Source of the DNA: Candidatus Arcticimaribacter sp.
GTDB taxonomy: Bacteria; Bacteroidota; Bacteroidia; Flavobacteriales; Flavobacteriaceae
Reading direction: 5' to 3'
Assembly: GCA_011526265.1 (NCBI GenBank)
Contig: WTJN01000034.1
Coordinates: forward strand, 1-52,853
DNA length: 52,853 nucleotides
Shown: piece after piece, positions 36,374 to 45,883 of the stretch
Position numbering within the stretch: the stretch's first letter is position 1
How the letters are laid out: each line of letters begins with the position of its first letter
Position numbers and translations under genes: made by a program
The notes under the pieces: model-generated
Told to the model about the DNA's origin: nothing
Databases searched by the model: none
The model's input: only the letters and a program-made list of their open reading frames with translations

Positions 36374-36601
36374 ATGAATAAAGCGTTACTCCAACAAGGA
36401 CTAAAACAAATGACCTATGCCATCCTCTGTGCCTTTACGGGGCCTGTGGTGATCATGCAAGCCTTTCAAAACGAAGGGCATCCGTTGTATTGGCCCGTCT
36501 TGCTTGTTGGACTTCTCCTCTCTGGCGGGGCAATCGCTTGGGGGTTTACGGGGATCCGTAATTTAGTCGATGCAATCTTGGGCAAAAAAAGACGGCGTTA
36601 A
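36374..36601 (+). CDS. DUF6095 family small membrane protein
   Basis: 75 residues with two membrane helices (about 12-30 and 40-58) and a basic KKRRR tail, giving a cytoplasmic C-terminus by the positive-inside rule. The pattern GLKQMTYAILCAFTGPVVIMQAFQN and the NEGHPLYWPVLLVG loop match a small family I know from flavobacteria. It lies between murQ and thrS. The function is unknown. Confidence 0.8.
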   Translation: MNKALLQQGLKQMTYAILCAFTGPVVIMQAFQNEGHPLYWPVLLVGLLLSGGAIAWGFTGIRNLVDAILGKKRRR

Positions 36602-36614
36602 AGCCATTTCACTG

Positions 36615-36645
36615 TTGTTTGGCGTGGGATATCCCATTATCTTTG
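36615..36645 (+). promoter_or_regulatory. Probable promoter of thrS-infC-rpmI-rplT
   Basis: TTG at 36615-36617 (or TTTG 36618-36621), then TATCTTTG at 36638-36645; spacer 20 (or 16). The -7 element is a perfect match and lies just before the thrS start. Confidence 0.6.
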
Positions 36646-36661
36646 TCGCTTATTGATGACC

Positions 36662-38608
36662 ATGATTTCAATTACACTTCCCGATGGTTCCGTCCGTCAA
36701 TACCCAGAACCATTAACTGTTCTAGAGGTTGCCAAAGACATCAGCGAAGGCTTGGCCCGCAATGTGCTATCGGCTCAATTCAACCAACAAACGGTAGAGG
36801 CGTCTACCCTCATCGAAGAAGACGGAGATTTGCGTCTCTTTACCTGGAATGACGACGAAGGGAAAACAGCTTTTTGGCATTCCTCTGCCCATATTTTGGC
36901 GCAGACAATCTTGGCGCTTTACCCCGAAGCGAAACTCACCATTGGACCCGCCATTGAAAATGGGTTCTATTACGACGTTGACTTTGGTGACCACAGTTTT
37001 TCCGAGAAAGACTTGGCGGCGGTAGAAAAACAGTTTCTTGCCTTTGCCCGCGAGAAGTTTGCCTTTAAAATGCGTCGCAGCTCCAAAGCAGATGCCTTGG
37101 CTTTTTACCAAAAAGAGAACAATCCGTTTAAGGTCGAACTCATTGAAAATTTAGAAGACGGAACGATCACGTTTTGCGATCATGCCGACTTTACCGACCT
37201 CTGCCGTGGGGGACATATTCCCCACACCGGTTTTGTGAAAGCGGTAAAATTACTCAACGTCGCTGGTGCCTACTGGCGCGGCGATGAGACCAAGCCACAG
37301 CTCACTCGTATCTACGGCATATCGTTCCCCAAGCAAAAAGAGTTGACCGAGTACCTCGCCTTATTGGAAGAAGCCAAAAAACGTGATCACCGTAAACTGG
37401 GCAAAGAACTCGATCTCTTTACCTTTTCCCAAAAAGTAGGACAAGGCCTCCCCTTGTGGTTACCCAAAGGAACCGCTTTACGTGAACGCCTAGAAAACTT
37501 TTTAAAAGAAGCTCAAAAGAAAGCCGGATATGAGCAAGTGATTTCTCCCCATATTGGCAACAAAGAGTTGTACATGACCTCCGGACACTATGAGAAATAT
37601 GGTGCCGATAGTTTCCAACCCATTGAAACCCCAGCCGAAGGAGAAGAGTTTTTATTGAAACCCATGAATTGCCCCCACCACTGTGAGATTTATAACGCCC
37701 GCCAGTGGAGCTATAAGGACTTGCCCAAACGCTATGCCGAATTTGGAACGGTGTACCGCTACGAGCAAAGTGGCGAACTTCACGGACTAACCCGTGTTCG
37801 CGGTTTCACCCAAGACGATGCGCACATTTTCTGTATGCCTACCCAACTGGATGAAGAATTCAAAAAAGTGATCGATTTGGTGTTGTACGTTTTTGGATCA
37901 CTAGGCTTCGAAAACTTTACGGCACAAGTGTCACTTCGTGATCCTGAAAAACCTGAGAAATACATTGGATCAGACGAAAATTGGGATTTGGCCGAAACCG
38001 CCATCATCAATGCAGCTAAAGAAAAAAATCTGAACTACGTGATCGAATATGGAGAGGCAGCGTTTTATGGGCCTAAACTCGATTTTATGGTCAAAGACGC
38101 GTTGGGAAGAAAGTGGCAATTGGGGACCATCCAGGTAGATTACAACCTCCCCGAACGTTTTGATTTGTCCTACAAAGGCAGCGACAACGAACTGCATCGC
38201 CCTGTAATGATTCACCGCGCACCCTTTGGCAGTCTGGAACGCTTCGTCGCTATCTTGCTCGAACACACTGGTGGAAACTTTCCCCTTTGGCTCATGCCCG
38301 AACAAGTGATCTTGTTGTGCGTGAGTGAGAAGTATGAAAAATACGCGCAAAAAGTTTTAAATCAACTAGAAAATAACGAAATTCGCGCTCTCATCGACAA
38401 TCGAAATGAGACCATAGGGAAAAAAATCCGTGAGGCACAGCTGAACAAATATCCCTACATGCTGATTGTTGGCGAGAAAGAAGCCGCCGAAAACACTGTT
38501 GCTGTTCGTAGCCGTGCCGAAGGCGATACTGGCACACTAACTGTCGAAACTTTTATCCAAAAACTATCGGCAGAAGTTGAGGCCAGCAGTGCAAAATTTG
38601 AGGTTTAA
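36662..38608 (+). CDS. thrS: Threonyl-tRNA synthetase
   Basis: 648 residues from ATG 36662, which gives the usual [10 protein letters not shown] opening; ATG 36656 and TTG 36653 lie just upstream. The TGS domain covers 1-60, the editing domain has HSSAHILAQ and DLCRGGHIP, and the class II core has [10 protein letters not shown] (zinc Cys and motif 2 region), [15 protein letters not shown], and motif 3 [19 protein letters not shown]-terminal anticodon-binding domain follows from about 545. It charges tRNA-Thr. It starts the translation operon with infC, rpmI and rplT. Confidence 0.97.
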   Translation: MISITLPDGSVRQYPEPLTVLEVAKDISEGLARNVLSAQFNQQTVEASTLIEEDGDLRLFTWNDDEGKTAFWHSSAHILAQTILALYPEAKLTIGPAIENGFYYDVDFGDHSFSEKDLAAVEKQFLAFAREKFAFKMRRSSKADALAFYQKENNPFKVELIENLEDGTITFCDHADFTDLCRGGHIPHTGFVKAVKLLNVAGAYWRGDETKPQLTRIYGISFPKQKELTEYLALLEEAKKRDHRKLGKELDLFTFSQKVGQGLPLWLPKGTALRERLENFLKEAQKKAGYEQVISPHIGNKELYMTSGHYEKYGADSFQPIETPAEGEEFLLKPMNCPHHCEIYNARQWSYKDLPKRYAEFGTVYRYEQSGELHGLTRVRGFTQDDAHIFCMPTQLDEEFKKVIDLVLYVFGSLGFENFTAQVSLRDPEKPEKYIGSDENWDLAETAIINAAKEKNLNYVIEYGEAAFYGPKLDFMVKDALGRKWQLGTIQVDYNLPERFDLSYKGSDNELHRPVMIHRAPFGSLERFVAILLEHTGGNFPLWLMPEQVILLCVSEKYEKYAQKVLNQLENNEIRALIDNRNETIGKKIREAQLNKYPYMLIVGEKEAAENTVAVRSRAEGDTGTLTVETFIQKLSAEVEASSAKFEV

Positions 38609-38623
38609 TTAAAACACAGAGCC

Positions 38624-39178
38624 ATAGCAATACGTAGAAGAAGGACCAATCGTCCTGGCCGAGTTATCAAGGAGAATCCACATCGGATCAATGAAAAGAT
38701 TACCGCTTATGAGGTGCGCCTTGTGGGTGACAACATTGAGGTGGGGGTTTACAAATTGCGTCAAGCCCTGCAATTGGCCGAAGAGCAGGAACTGGATTTG
38801 GTAGAAATATCACCCAAAGCCTCCCCTCCTGTTTGCAAAATTCTCGATTACAAGAAATTCCTCTACGAGCAGAAAAAAAGAGAAAAAGCGCTCAAGTCAA
38901 AAGCGACAAAAGTGATCATAAAAGAGATCCGCTTTGGTCCGCAAACCGATGAGCACGATTACGAATTCAAAAAGAAGCACGCAGAAAAGTTTTTGAAAGA
39001 AGGCGCCAAATTAAAAGCCTTTGTTTTTTTCAAAGGACGCTCGATTGTGTTTAAAGAACAAGGCCAAATTTTATTGCTGAAATTAGCTCAAGAACTCGAA
39101 GAATTCGGAAAAGTGGAACAACTGCCAAAACTCGAAGGAAAACGAATGACCATGTTCATCAGTCCTAAAAAGAAATAA
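38624..39178 (+). CDS. infC: Translation initiation factor IF-3 (apparent ATA start)
   Basis: 184 residues if started at ATA 38624, giving [25 protein letters not shown] before [14 protein letters not shown]. This N-terminal domain is needed and matches relatives, but no ATG, GTG or TTG lies between the in-frame thrS stop and it; the first GTG (38711) would remove about 29 residues of the domain. E. coli infC also uses a rare codon (ATT) and is autoregulated through it. The C-terminal domain has [17 protein letters not shown] and [17 protein letters not shown]. It is encoded in thrS-infC-rpmI-rplT order. Confidence 0.93.
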   Translation: MAIRRRRTNRPGRVIKENPHRINEKITAYEVRLVGDNIEVGVYKLRQALQLAEEQELDLVEISPKASPPVCKILDYKKFLYEQKKREKALKSKATKVIIKEIRFGPQTDEHDYEFKKKHAEKFLKEGAKLKAFVFFKGRSIVFKEQGQILLLKLAQELEEFGKVEQLPKLEGKRMTMFISPKKK

Positions 39179-39208
39179 TAATAAGAGTACCTAAATAAAT
39201 AAGAAGTA

Positions 39209-39406
39209 ATGCCAAAAATGAAAACAAAATCCTCTGCCAAGAAACGCTTTAAGCTGACGGGCAGTGGTAAAATCAAAAGAAAGCATGCTTTTAAGAGCCA
39301 TATCTTGACCAAGAAGTCAAAAAAGCGTAAGCTAAAATTGACCCACTCGGGATTGGTTCACGAAAGTGATGCCGACAACATCAAAGAACAACTGAGATTA
39401 AAATAA
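39209..39406 (+). CDS. rpmI: Large ribosomal subunit protein bL35
   Basis: 65 residues. [35 protein letters not shown] is the conserved basic L35 sequence. It follows infC by 30 bases and precedes rplT, the standard order. It is an assembly protein of the large subunit. Confidence 0.97.
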   Translation: MPKMKTKSSAKKRFKLTGSGKIKRKHAFKSHILTKKSKKRKLKLTHSGLVHESDADNIKEQLRLK

Positions 39407-39497
39407 ACCGTTGTTCCGGTTGAAACAAACATTAACCCTGTTTCGGGCACCAAAGTGTAAAATGATTACCGCCTTGTAACAAAAAACAAAGAAAAAA

Positions 39498-39842
39498 ATG
39501 CCAAGATCAGTCAATTCAGTCGCTTCAAGAGCGCGCAGAAAAAAAGTACTTAAACAAGCCAAAGGTTATTTTGGCCGTCGTAAAAATGTGTGGACCGTAG
39601 CTAAAAACGCGGTGGACAAAGCCATGCAGTACGCCTACCGCGATCGAAAAACCAAAAAACGTAATTTCCGTGCATTATGGATCGTTCGTATCAATGCAGC
39701 CGCACGCCTACACGGAATGTCTTACAGTCAGTTCATGGGAAAAATCCACGCCAACAATATTGCCCTCAACCGCAAAGTATTGGCCGACCTCGCCATGAAC
39801 AACCCCGATGCTTTCAAAGCCATCGTGGACAAGATAAAATAA
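39498..39842 (+). CDS. rplT: Large ribosomal subunit protein bL20
   Basis: 114 residues. [32 protein letters not shown] is the long basic N-terminal tail that binds 23S rRNA, followed by the helical domain with [33 protein letters not shown]. It is the last gene of the operon and has a strong terminator. In other phyla L20 represses this operon through the leader or spacer; the 91-base gap before it could hold such a site but nothing definite is visible. Confidence 0.97.
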   Translation: MPRSVNSVASRARRKKVLKQAKGYFGRRKNVWTVAKNAVDKAMQYAYRDRKTKKRNFRALWIVRINAAARLHGMSYSQFMGKIHANNIALNRKVLADLAMNNPDAFKAIVDKIK

Positions 39843-39864
39843 ATAATTACAAACGGTACTCCTT

Positions 39865-39893
39865 AAAAAAACCCACCATTCGGTGGGTTTTTT
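39865..39893. terminator. Bidirectional terminator between rplT and dnaB
   Basis: AAAAAACCCACC, loop ATTC, GGTGGGTTTTTT: a perfect twelve-pair stem with A-run and T-run on both sides. It can serve both converging genes, rplT (plus) and dnaB (minus). Confidence 0.88.
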
Positions 39894-39958
39894 ATTTTCC
39901 AAGTTTTTTTATTGATTCGACATCCCTGTCGCTTCCAAAGGGCGTTTACTCTCCTATT

Positions 39959-41485
39959 TTAAAAAGGAACCCCGTCATCATCAGCATCGTCAAACGAAGT
40001 GCCGAAGGCATCCCCTGCCGAAGGAAACTGTTCAGGAGCAATGGTGTCATTCATTTTTGACGGAAATTCGAAGGGTGAATCATAGGTATCGAGGTTATCA
40101 AACTTACCTAGATTACCAATAAACTTTAGTCGAATGTTGTCTAACCCTCCATTACGGTGTTTGGCGACAATAAACTCTGCTTGACCAATGGAGGATGTTC
40201 GTTCCTCATCGTCCCATTCTTCGATACCATAATATTCTGGACGGTAGATGAAAGATACAATATCGGCGTCTTGCTCAATTGCCCCCGATTCCCGCAAATC
40301 TGAAAGGATCGGGCGCTTGGTGCCTCCACGGGTTTCAACGGCACGCGACAATTGCGACAAGGCAATGACAGGAACGTCAAGCTCTTTTGCCAAGGCTTTG
40401 AGGTTTCGAGAAATGGTTGAAATTTCTTGTTCTCGGTTTCCTGTTTTGTTTGAGGTGCCTGCCGTCATCAATTGAAGGTAGTCCACAATGATGAGTTTGA
40501 TGCCGTGTTGAGAAGATAAACGTCTTGCCTTGGCACGAAGATCAAAAATCGATAGTGAGGGGGTATCATCAATGTATAAGGGCGCTTTTTCCAAGTCACT
40601 GACCTTGACATTGAGTTGTTCCCACTCATGGTTCTCTAATTTTCCTGTACGTAGTTTTTCTGAAGACAAACCAGTTTCAGACGAGATCAAACGCGTAATC
40701 AACTGCACCGAAGACATTTCAAGCGAAAAGAAAGCGACGGGGGTTTGTTTCATCACGGCGATATTGCGAGCCATGGAAAGGGTCAGTGCTGTTTTTCCCA
40801 TCCCCGGACGTGCCGCAACGATAATCAAATCACTGGGTTGCCAACCAGAGGTTAATGCATCCAGCTTTTCGAAACCTGTGGCTACACCGCTTAAACCTTC
40901 TTTCTTGGCAATTTCTTCAATCCGTCGTTTGGCCTGAATAACAAGATTTTGCGCACTTTCCGAAGATTTTTTAATGTTGCCCTGCGTTACGTCATAAAGC
41001 TTTGATTCGGCTTCGTCGAGCAAATCAAAAACATCGATCGAATCCTTAAACGCGTTCTCGATAATCTCATTGGAGATTTTGATTAAACTTCGTTGTATGA
41101 ACTTTTGAAGGATGATGCGCGCATGGAATTCAATGTGGGCAGAGGTCGAAACTTTTTTCGATAATTGAACCAAATAAAAATCGCCCCCTACTTTTTCTAA
41201 AGTTCCTTCTTTCCGTAACTGGGCAGAGACGGTGAGCAAATCAATGGGCTCAGAGGTTTCAAACAAATGATGAATGGCCGAAAAAATATGCTGATGAGCT
41301 TCTTTATAAAACGCATCCACTTGGAGGATATCGATGACCTCATCGACACCTTTTTTGTCGATTAACATGGCGCCCAAAACAGCTTCTTCTAGGTCGACTG
41401 CTTGCGGTGGGATTTTACCTTGTTCCAGGTTTACGATGCCCGCGCTGGTTGCCGCAGGTGCAATAATTGGTTTCCGTTCTTCCAT
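39959..41485 (-). CDS. dnaB: Replicative DNA helicase DnaB
   Basis: 508 residues. The N-terminal domain (about 25-130) includes DLEEAVLGAMLIDKKGVDEVIDIL. The RecA-like domain has Walker A AARPGMGKTALTL, motif H1a FFSLEMSSVQL, Walker B IIVDYLQLM, and DLRESGAIEQDADIV. No intein interrupts it. The C-terminus is acidic. It is the hexameric fork helicase. The 119-base gap upstream has three DnaA-box-like 9-mers and a TACTTTTA element next to the start. Confidence 0.97.
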   Translation of the reverse strand: MEERKPIIAPAATSAGIVNLEQGKIPPQAVDLEEAVLGAMLIDKKGVDEVIDILQVDAFYKEAHQHIFSAIHHLFETSEPIDLLTVSAQLRKEGTLEKVGGDFYLVQLSKKVSTSAHIEFHARIILQKFIQRSLIKISNEIIENAFKDSIDVFDLLDEAESKLYDVTQGNIKKSSESAQNLVIQAKRRIEEIAKKEGLSGVATGFEKLDALTSGWQPSDLIIVAARPGMGKTALTLSMARNIAVMKQTPVAFFSLEMSSVQLITRLISSETGLSSEKLRTGKLENHEWEQLNVKVSDLEKAPLYIDDTPSLSIFDLRAKARRLSSQHGIKLIIVDYLQLMTAGTSNKTGNREQEISTISRNLKALAKELDVPVIALSQLSRAVETRGGTKRPILSDLRESGAIEQDADIVSFIYRPEYYGIEEWDDEERTSSIGQAEFIVAKHRNGGLDNIRLKFIGNLGKFDNLDTYDSPFEFPSKMNDTIAPEQFPSAGDAFGTSFDDADDDGVPF

Positions 41486-41540
41486 GTACTAAAAGTATAG
41501 AAAATGTAAAGTAATCAGTGGTCTTTAAACTAAACAAATG

Positions 41541-41592
41541 TTATCAAAACAGTAAACACAGCCTGTTTATAAATTGCTTATTCTGTTGATAA
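41541..41592. promoter_or_regulatory. Cluster of DnaA-box-like 9-mers upstream of dnaB
   Basis: TTATCAAAA (41541-41549, plus), TGTTTATAA (41564-41572, a TTATAAACA on minus) and TGTTGATAA (41584-41592, TTATCAACA on minus). They differ from TTATCCACA by two, two and one bases, and start 20-23 bases apart. The gap is A+T-rich. DnaA control of dnaB, or an origin, is possible but unproven. Confidence 0.3.
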
Positions 41593-41604
41593 GTACCGTA
41601 ACCC

Positions 41605-42558
41605 TTATCCCTTAAAGACCCCCATTTGATTGAACTTTTCGCGACGGGCTTCGATAAGTTCATCGGCAGAAAGTTTTTGAAGGTTTTTAAAAGTAGTCTC
41701 GATTTCTTTCCTTACTGTCTCATAGGTTTTGTCGCGATCAAAATGCGCCCCCCCCAATGGCTCTTTGATAATTTTATCGATGAGTTTCGACTTTTTCATG
41801 TCGTTGGCCGTGAGCTTTAAGGCTTCAGCGGCTTGTTCTTTGTATTCCCAACTTCGCCAAAGGATGGACGAACAAGACTCTGGAGAGATTACGGAGTACC
41901 ACGTGTTTTCAAGCATAAAGATACGGTCGCCTACCCCAATACCCAGAGCACCGCCTGAGGCACCTTCGCCGATAATGACGACAATAATAGGCACTTTAAT
42001 GGAAAGCATTTCGAAAATATTGCGGGCTATGGCTTCGCCCTGTCCGCGTTCTTCTGCCTCGAGCCCTGGATAGGCCCCTGGGGTATCAATAAAGCAGACA
42101 ATTGGAATGTTAAACTTTTCGGCAGATTTCATCAAGCGCAATGCTTTGCGGTACCCTTCGGGATTGGCCATCCCAAAATTTCTGTACTTTCTTGTCGCAG
42201 TGTTATAGCCTTTTTGGGTACCAATAAACATATAGGACTGGTCGCCAATTTTTCCTAATCCACCAATCATGGCTTTGTCGTCCCGCACATTTCGGTCGCC
42301 GTGTAACTCCAAAAAAGTATCACCACAAAGGGCTTTGACATAATCTAAGGTATAAGGGCGCGATGGATGCCGTGAAAGCTGGACACGCTGCCATGGGGTT
42401 AGGTTACCGTAAATTTCTTTTTGAGTGGAAATGAGTTTTTCTTCCAATTGCGCGCAAGGGTCTGTGACATCAACTTCGCTTTCATCGCCAATGGCTTTGC
42501 ATTTGCCTAGCTGGGCATGAATTTCTTTGATCGGTAATTCAAAATCTAAATACTCCAT
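41605..42558 (-). CDS. accA: Acetyl-CoA carboxylase carboxyltransferase subunit alpha
   Basis: 317 residues, full length. It opens [13 protein letters not shown], with [20 protein letters not shown] and the carboxyltransferase core [37 protein letters not shown], then the oxyanion [31 protein letters not shown]. It forms malonyl-CoA with AccB, AccC and AccD, which are not in this window. A perfect -7 element lies 20 bases upstream. Confidence 0.97.
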   Translation of the reverse strand: MEYLDFELPIKEIHAQLGKCKAIGDESEVDVTDPCAQLEEKLISTQKEIYGNLTPWQRVQLSRHPSRPYTLDYVKALCGDTFLELHGDRNVRDDKAMIGGLGKIGDQSYMFIGTQKGYNTATRKYRNFGMANPEGYRKALRLMKSAEKFNIPIVCFIDTPGAYPGLEAEERGQGEAIARNIFEMLSIKVPIIVVIIGEGASGGALGIGVGDRIFMLENTWYSVISPESCSSILWRSWEYKEQAAEALKLTANDMKKSKLIDKIIKEPLGGAHFDRDKTYETVRKEIETTFKNLQKLSADELIEARREKFNQMGVFKG

Positions 42559-42578
42559 TTGGTTTCATTCTTGACAAA

Positions 42579-42586
42579 CAAAGGTA
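42579..42586 (-). promoter_or_regulatory. -7 promoter element (TACCTTTG) of accA
   Basis: Perfect TAnnTTTG on the minus strand, 20 bases before the accA ATG; no clear -33. Confidence 0.55.
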
Positions 42587-42594
42587 GAAATTTT

Positions 42595-43491
42595 TCATTG
42601 TGTGAGCGATTTTTTTTGTGCCCTACGTTTATAGATCCCATTCCCTATCACCCCCAGCAAGATGACAAGTACACCCACATAAAATTGAGGACTCATGTAC
42701 TCTTTCTCGCCAAAAATAAACAAGGAAAAAACAATAGCATAAACGGGTTCCAAATTCAATGAAATCATCATAGTAAAGGGGCTCACGTGCTTCAATACTT
42801 CAACCGATGCAATGGTTGCATAGGCTGTACACACTGAGGCCAATAGGAACAACCACAAAACATCCCATCCATCCTTTGGGAGCAATTCTGCTGGTGAATC
42901 GAGTGAAAAGAAAAGAAACGGCGTCAAGACCACTGCGCCCGTCAACAATTGATAAAACGCAATATTCTTGGCGGGATAATGTTGAATCAATCGTCCATTC
43001 AAGAGCGAAAAAAGCACAGAGAGCAAGGTGGCCAAGAGCGCAATTGCTATACCAAAAAGCTGTTCTTTTTGTACGCCGTAGATCAACAATAAACCGAAAA
43101 TCACCACGACACCAAAAACTATTTCATAACGGCGAAATGGGCGTTGATACAAAATCGGTTCTAGAATTGAAGTCATTAAAGAGGCCGAAGAGAGGATGGA
43201 AAGGGTGAGCGCAATGGTGGTGATTTTGATGGCGTAGAAAAACAAAATCCAGTGAATGGCGATCAAAACTCCGCCCGTTAAATACCATTTAAAAACCCCA
43301 GGATGTATTCGAAAAGAGGCGCGGGAAAAAAACCAAAAATAAACCGCGATCATCACGGTAGCAAAAGTCATTCTATGCCACACAATCGGCAACGAATCAA
43401 GTGATATCAGCGCACCTAATATGGACGTAAATCCCCAGATGAAAATTAAAAAATGGAGTAAGAGAAGGCTTTTTGATCTATCGTTTTGCAT
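42595..43491 (-). CDS. DMT-superfamily (EamA) transporter
   Basis: 298 residues from ATG 43491 (MQNDRSKSLLL); the frame extends ten codons further back inside the permease gene. About ten membrane helices are seen, in two EamA repeats, the second with a PVYAIVFSLFIFGEKEYMSPQFYVGVLVILLGV stretch typical of the repeat end. It is an inner-membrane exporter of amino acids or other metabolites; the substrate is unknown. It overlaps the LptF/LptG gene by 14 bases, so they are cotranscribed. Confidence 0.9.
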   Translation of the reverse strand: MQNDRSKSLLLLHFLIFIWGFTSILGALISLDSLPIVWHRMTFATVMIAVYFWFFSRASFRIHPGVFKWYLTGGVLIAIHWILFFYAIKITTIALTLSILSSASLMTSILEPILYQRPFRRYEIVFGVVVIFGLLLIYGVQKEQLFGIAIALLATLLSVLFSLLNGRLIQHYPAKNIAFYQLLTGAVVLTPFLFFSLDSPAELLPKDGWDVLWLFLLASVCTAYATIASVEVLKHVSPFTMMISLNLEPVYAIVFSLFIFGEKEYMSPQFYVGVLVILLGVIGNGIYKRRAQKKSLTQ

Positions 43492-44557
43492 AGGATAACA
43501 ATGCTGCAGCCAAAAGGCCAAAGATCAACAAAGGTGACCAAGCCGCAACGGCCGGCGAAAAGTTGGATTTGGCGACCAAGACACCAAAAATTTTGTCGAA
43601 AAAAATGAAGATAAAACCAAGGGCAATCCCAAAAGCCAGATTCACCCCCATCCCCCCTCTCCGCTTAAACGAAGAAACGGCGACGGCAATAATGGTCAGA
43701 ATAAATGCAGAAATGGGCAGGCTGTACCGTTTGTGACGTACCAATAAGTGTTGGTTGATCAACACCGAACCGCTGCGTTTTTCGTCTTCAATAAATGCGT
43801 TAAGCGGGCCCATGGTGAGTGTTTCTGCTTTGTAGTTCAATGGCGCTAGATCTTGAATTTGAAAATCAAAAAGCGTGTCTTTGGAATTGACACTTTCCAT
43901 ACGCTCTTTGTCGCCTTCAATGATTCTTTTCTTCACATTGATCAATCGAAATACCGAGTCTTTCTCTACCCAACGGATGGATTGAGCCATGATTTTAAAG
44001 GTCAACGAATCACCCTCGAAATGTTCTAAGGTGAAGTCACTTCCGCGCAATCGACTGGGGTTATAACTCGATACAAAGACATATTCTTTCTCATTGATCT
44101 GTTTGAACAAATTGGACGTTTGCCGATCCACCACTTTTTTGTTGAGATATTTGTAGGTAAAGGCATTGAATCCTTCGCTGGCTGTGGGCACCACAAACAT
44201 GCCCGCCAAAAAAGAGAACCCGGCAATCAGACTTGCCGCAATGAGGTAGGGGCGTAAAAACCGATTGAATGAAATCCCCGAACTAAGGATGGCTATGACT
44301 TCAGTATTGTTGGCTAATTTTGAGGTAAACCAAATCACGGCCAAGAACAAGAAAATAGGAAAGAGCATATTCCCGAAATACCACATGAAATCTAAATAGT
44401 AGGCAACAATCTCTTCAAAAGGAACTTCGTTTTCCTTGAACTTGTCAATTTTTTCTGCAACATCGACCATGATCCCTATCGGGATAAACAGAAGTAGCAT
44501 TACTGAAAAAGTAATGAGATAGCGTTGAATGATGTAACGATCTATTTTCTTGAGCAT
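43478..44557 (-). CDS. LptF/LptG-family permease (YjgP/YjgQ)
   Basis: 359 residues with three N-terminal helices (about 12-35, 52-75, 97-120), a large periplasmic beta-jellyroll domain (about 130-265) and three C-terminal helices, the last with GVLVAKSNFSPAVAAW. YIIQRYLITFSVMLLLF at the start and ALLSSGISF-like coupling segment (VIAILSSGISFNRFL) are diagnostic. It is one half of the LptB2FG complex that extracts lipopolysaccharide from the inner membrane; a sequence-only choice between F and G is not safe. Confidence 0.9.
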   Translation of the reverse strand: MLKKIDRYIIQRYLITFSVMLLLFIPIGIMVDVAEKIDKFKENEVPFEEIVAYYLDFMWYFGNMLFPIFLFLAVIWFTSKLANNTEVIAILSSGISFNRFLRPYLIAASLIAGFSFLAGMFVVPTASEGFNAFTYKYLNKKVVDRQTSNLFKQINEKEYVFVSSYNPSRLRGSDFTLEHFEGDSLTFKIMAQSIRWVEKDSVFRLINVKKRIIEGDKERMESVNSKDTLFDFQIQDLAPLNYKAETLTMGPLNAFIEDEKRSGSVLINQHLLVRHKRYSLPISAFILTIIAVAVSSFKRRGGMGVNLAFGIALGFIFIFFDKIFGVLVAKSNFSPAVAAWSPLLIFGLLAAALLSYAKR

Positions 44558-44558
44558 T

Positions 44559-45689
44559 CTACAATCGTTTATTCATTTGCTGTACCATTTGATTTTTCCA
44601 CGAAGCAAATTCACCGCTAATGATTTTCTCGCGCGCTTTACGCACCAGGGCCATGTAGAAACCGAGGTTATGCAGCGTAGCAATTTGTTTACCCAACATT
44701 TCATTGACCGTAAAGAGGTGCCTTACGTAGGCTTTTGTGTATTGCGTATCGACAAAGGTATGGGCGTCTGGATCGAGGACTGAAAAATCATTTTCCCACT
44801 TTTTGTTTTTAATGTTAATGGACCCCTCCCAAGTGTAGAGCATCCCGTTGCGTGCATTGCGGGTGGGCAACACACAGTCAAACATATCCACGCCCAAGGC
44901 AATGTTTTCAAGTAAATTGATGGGGGTTCCCACGCCCATGAGATAACGCGGCTTATCGGCAGGTAAAATGCGGCAGACCACATCGGTCATGGCATACATT
45001 TCTTCGGCGGGCTCGCCTACAGAAAGACCACCGATCGCATTGCCGGCAGCCCCGCAGGAAGCAATATATTCCGCCGATTGTTCTCTTAAGTCCGTGTAAG
45101 TACTTCCTTGGACAATGGGGAACAAGGTTTGCTCATAGCCATACAGAAAGGGACTTTTCTTGTCTTGTTCAATGCAACGCTCCAGCCAACGGTGCGTCAT
45201 ATGCATCGAGCGTTTGGCATATTGATAATCGCAGGGATATGGAGTACATTCATCAAAAGCCATGATGATGTCTGCCCCGATTTGGCGCTGAATATCAATG
45301 ACGCGTTCAGGGGTGAAAATATGATAGGAACCATCGATGTGGGATTTAAATTTCACCCCTTCTTCCTTGATTTTTCGATTGGCCGACAGGGAGTAAACTT
45401 GATAACCTCCCGAATCGGTGAGTAGCGGACGATCCCAACCCATGAACCGATGCAATCCTCCTGCTTCCTGAAGAATAGTAGTTCCAGGACGGAGATAAAG
45501 GTGATAGGTGTTTCCCAGAATTATATCGGGATTCACGGCTTGTTTTAAGTCTTGCTGGTGCACCCCTTTGACGGTAGCAGCTGTACCCACCGGCATAAAA
45601 ATAGGGGTTTGTATTTCACCGTGCGCCGTGGTAATGGTCCCGGCACGGGCCTTGGATTTTGGGTCGTTATGTAGTAGTTGAAACTCCAT
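44559..45689 (-). CDS. tgt: tRNA-guanine transglycosylase
   Basis: 376 residues. It replaces G34 in Asp, Asn, His and Tyr tRNAs with a queuine precursor. Catalytic Asp92 lies in TDSGGYQVYS and the nucleophile Asp271 in FDCVLPTRNARNG. FDECTPYP and GGLSVGEPAEEMYAM are also typical. The usual CxCxxC part of the zinc site near 306-318 is absent (DPDAHTFVDTQYTKAY), although the following His340 remains; I recall this form in Bacteroidota. It starts this minus-strand set. Confidence 0.95.
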   Translation of the reverse strand: MEFQLLHNDPKSKARAGTITTAHGEIQTPIFMPVGTAATVKGVHQQDLKQAVNPDIILGNTYHLYLRPGTTILQEAGGLHRFMGWDRPLLTDSGGYQVYSLSANRKIKEEGVKFKSHIDGSYHIFTPERVIDIQRQIGADIIMAFDECTPYPCDYQYAKRSMHMTHRWLERCIEQDKKSPFLYGYEQTLFPIVQGSTYTDLREQSAEYIASCGAAGNAIGGLSVGEPAEEMYAMTDVVCRILPADKPRYLMGVGTPINLLENIALGVDMFDCVLPTRNARNGMLYTWEGSINIKNKKWENDFSVLDPDAHTFVDTQYTKAYVRHLFTVNEMLGKQIATLHNLGFYMALVRKAREKIISGEFASWKNQMVQQMNKRL

Positions 45690-45857
45690 GCAGCAAACAA
45701 AGCGTAAAGATAATCAACTGACTTAGTGGATGCCGTTTTTTTCTCCTAAAAAAAGTAGATACAGATAGAAATGTTGCTTTAGGGCATCTTTAAAAAAAAT
45801 GTTTGTAAACAGTGAAAAAATCACCACTCAGCATCAATAAAATATCACCCGATCAAT

Positions 45858-45865
45858 TACTTTTG
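45858..45865 (+). promoter_or_regulatory. -7 promoter element (TACTTTTG) of the transketolase genes
   Basis: Perfect TAnnTTTG, 18 bases before ATG 45884. No TTTG is found at the right distance upstream. It supports that ATG over GTG 45812. Confidence 0.5.
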
Positions 45866-45883
45866 CTTAGAACAAAATCACAA

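Noticed and set aside
39407-39497. L20-type autoregulatory leader between rpmI and rplT
   Set aside because: The 91-base spacer shows no clear 23S-like stem that can be recognised by eye.
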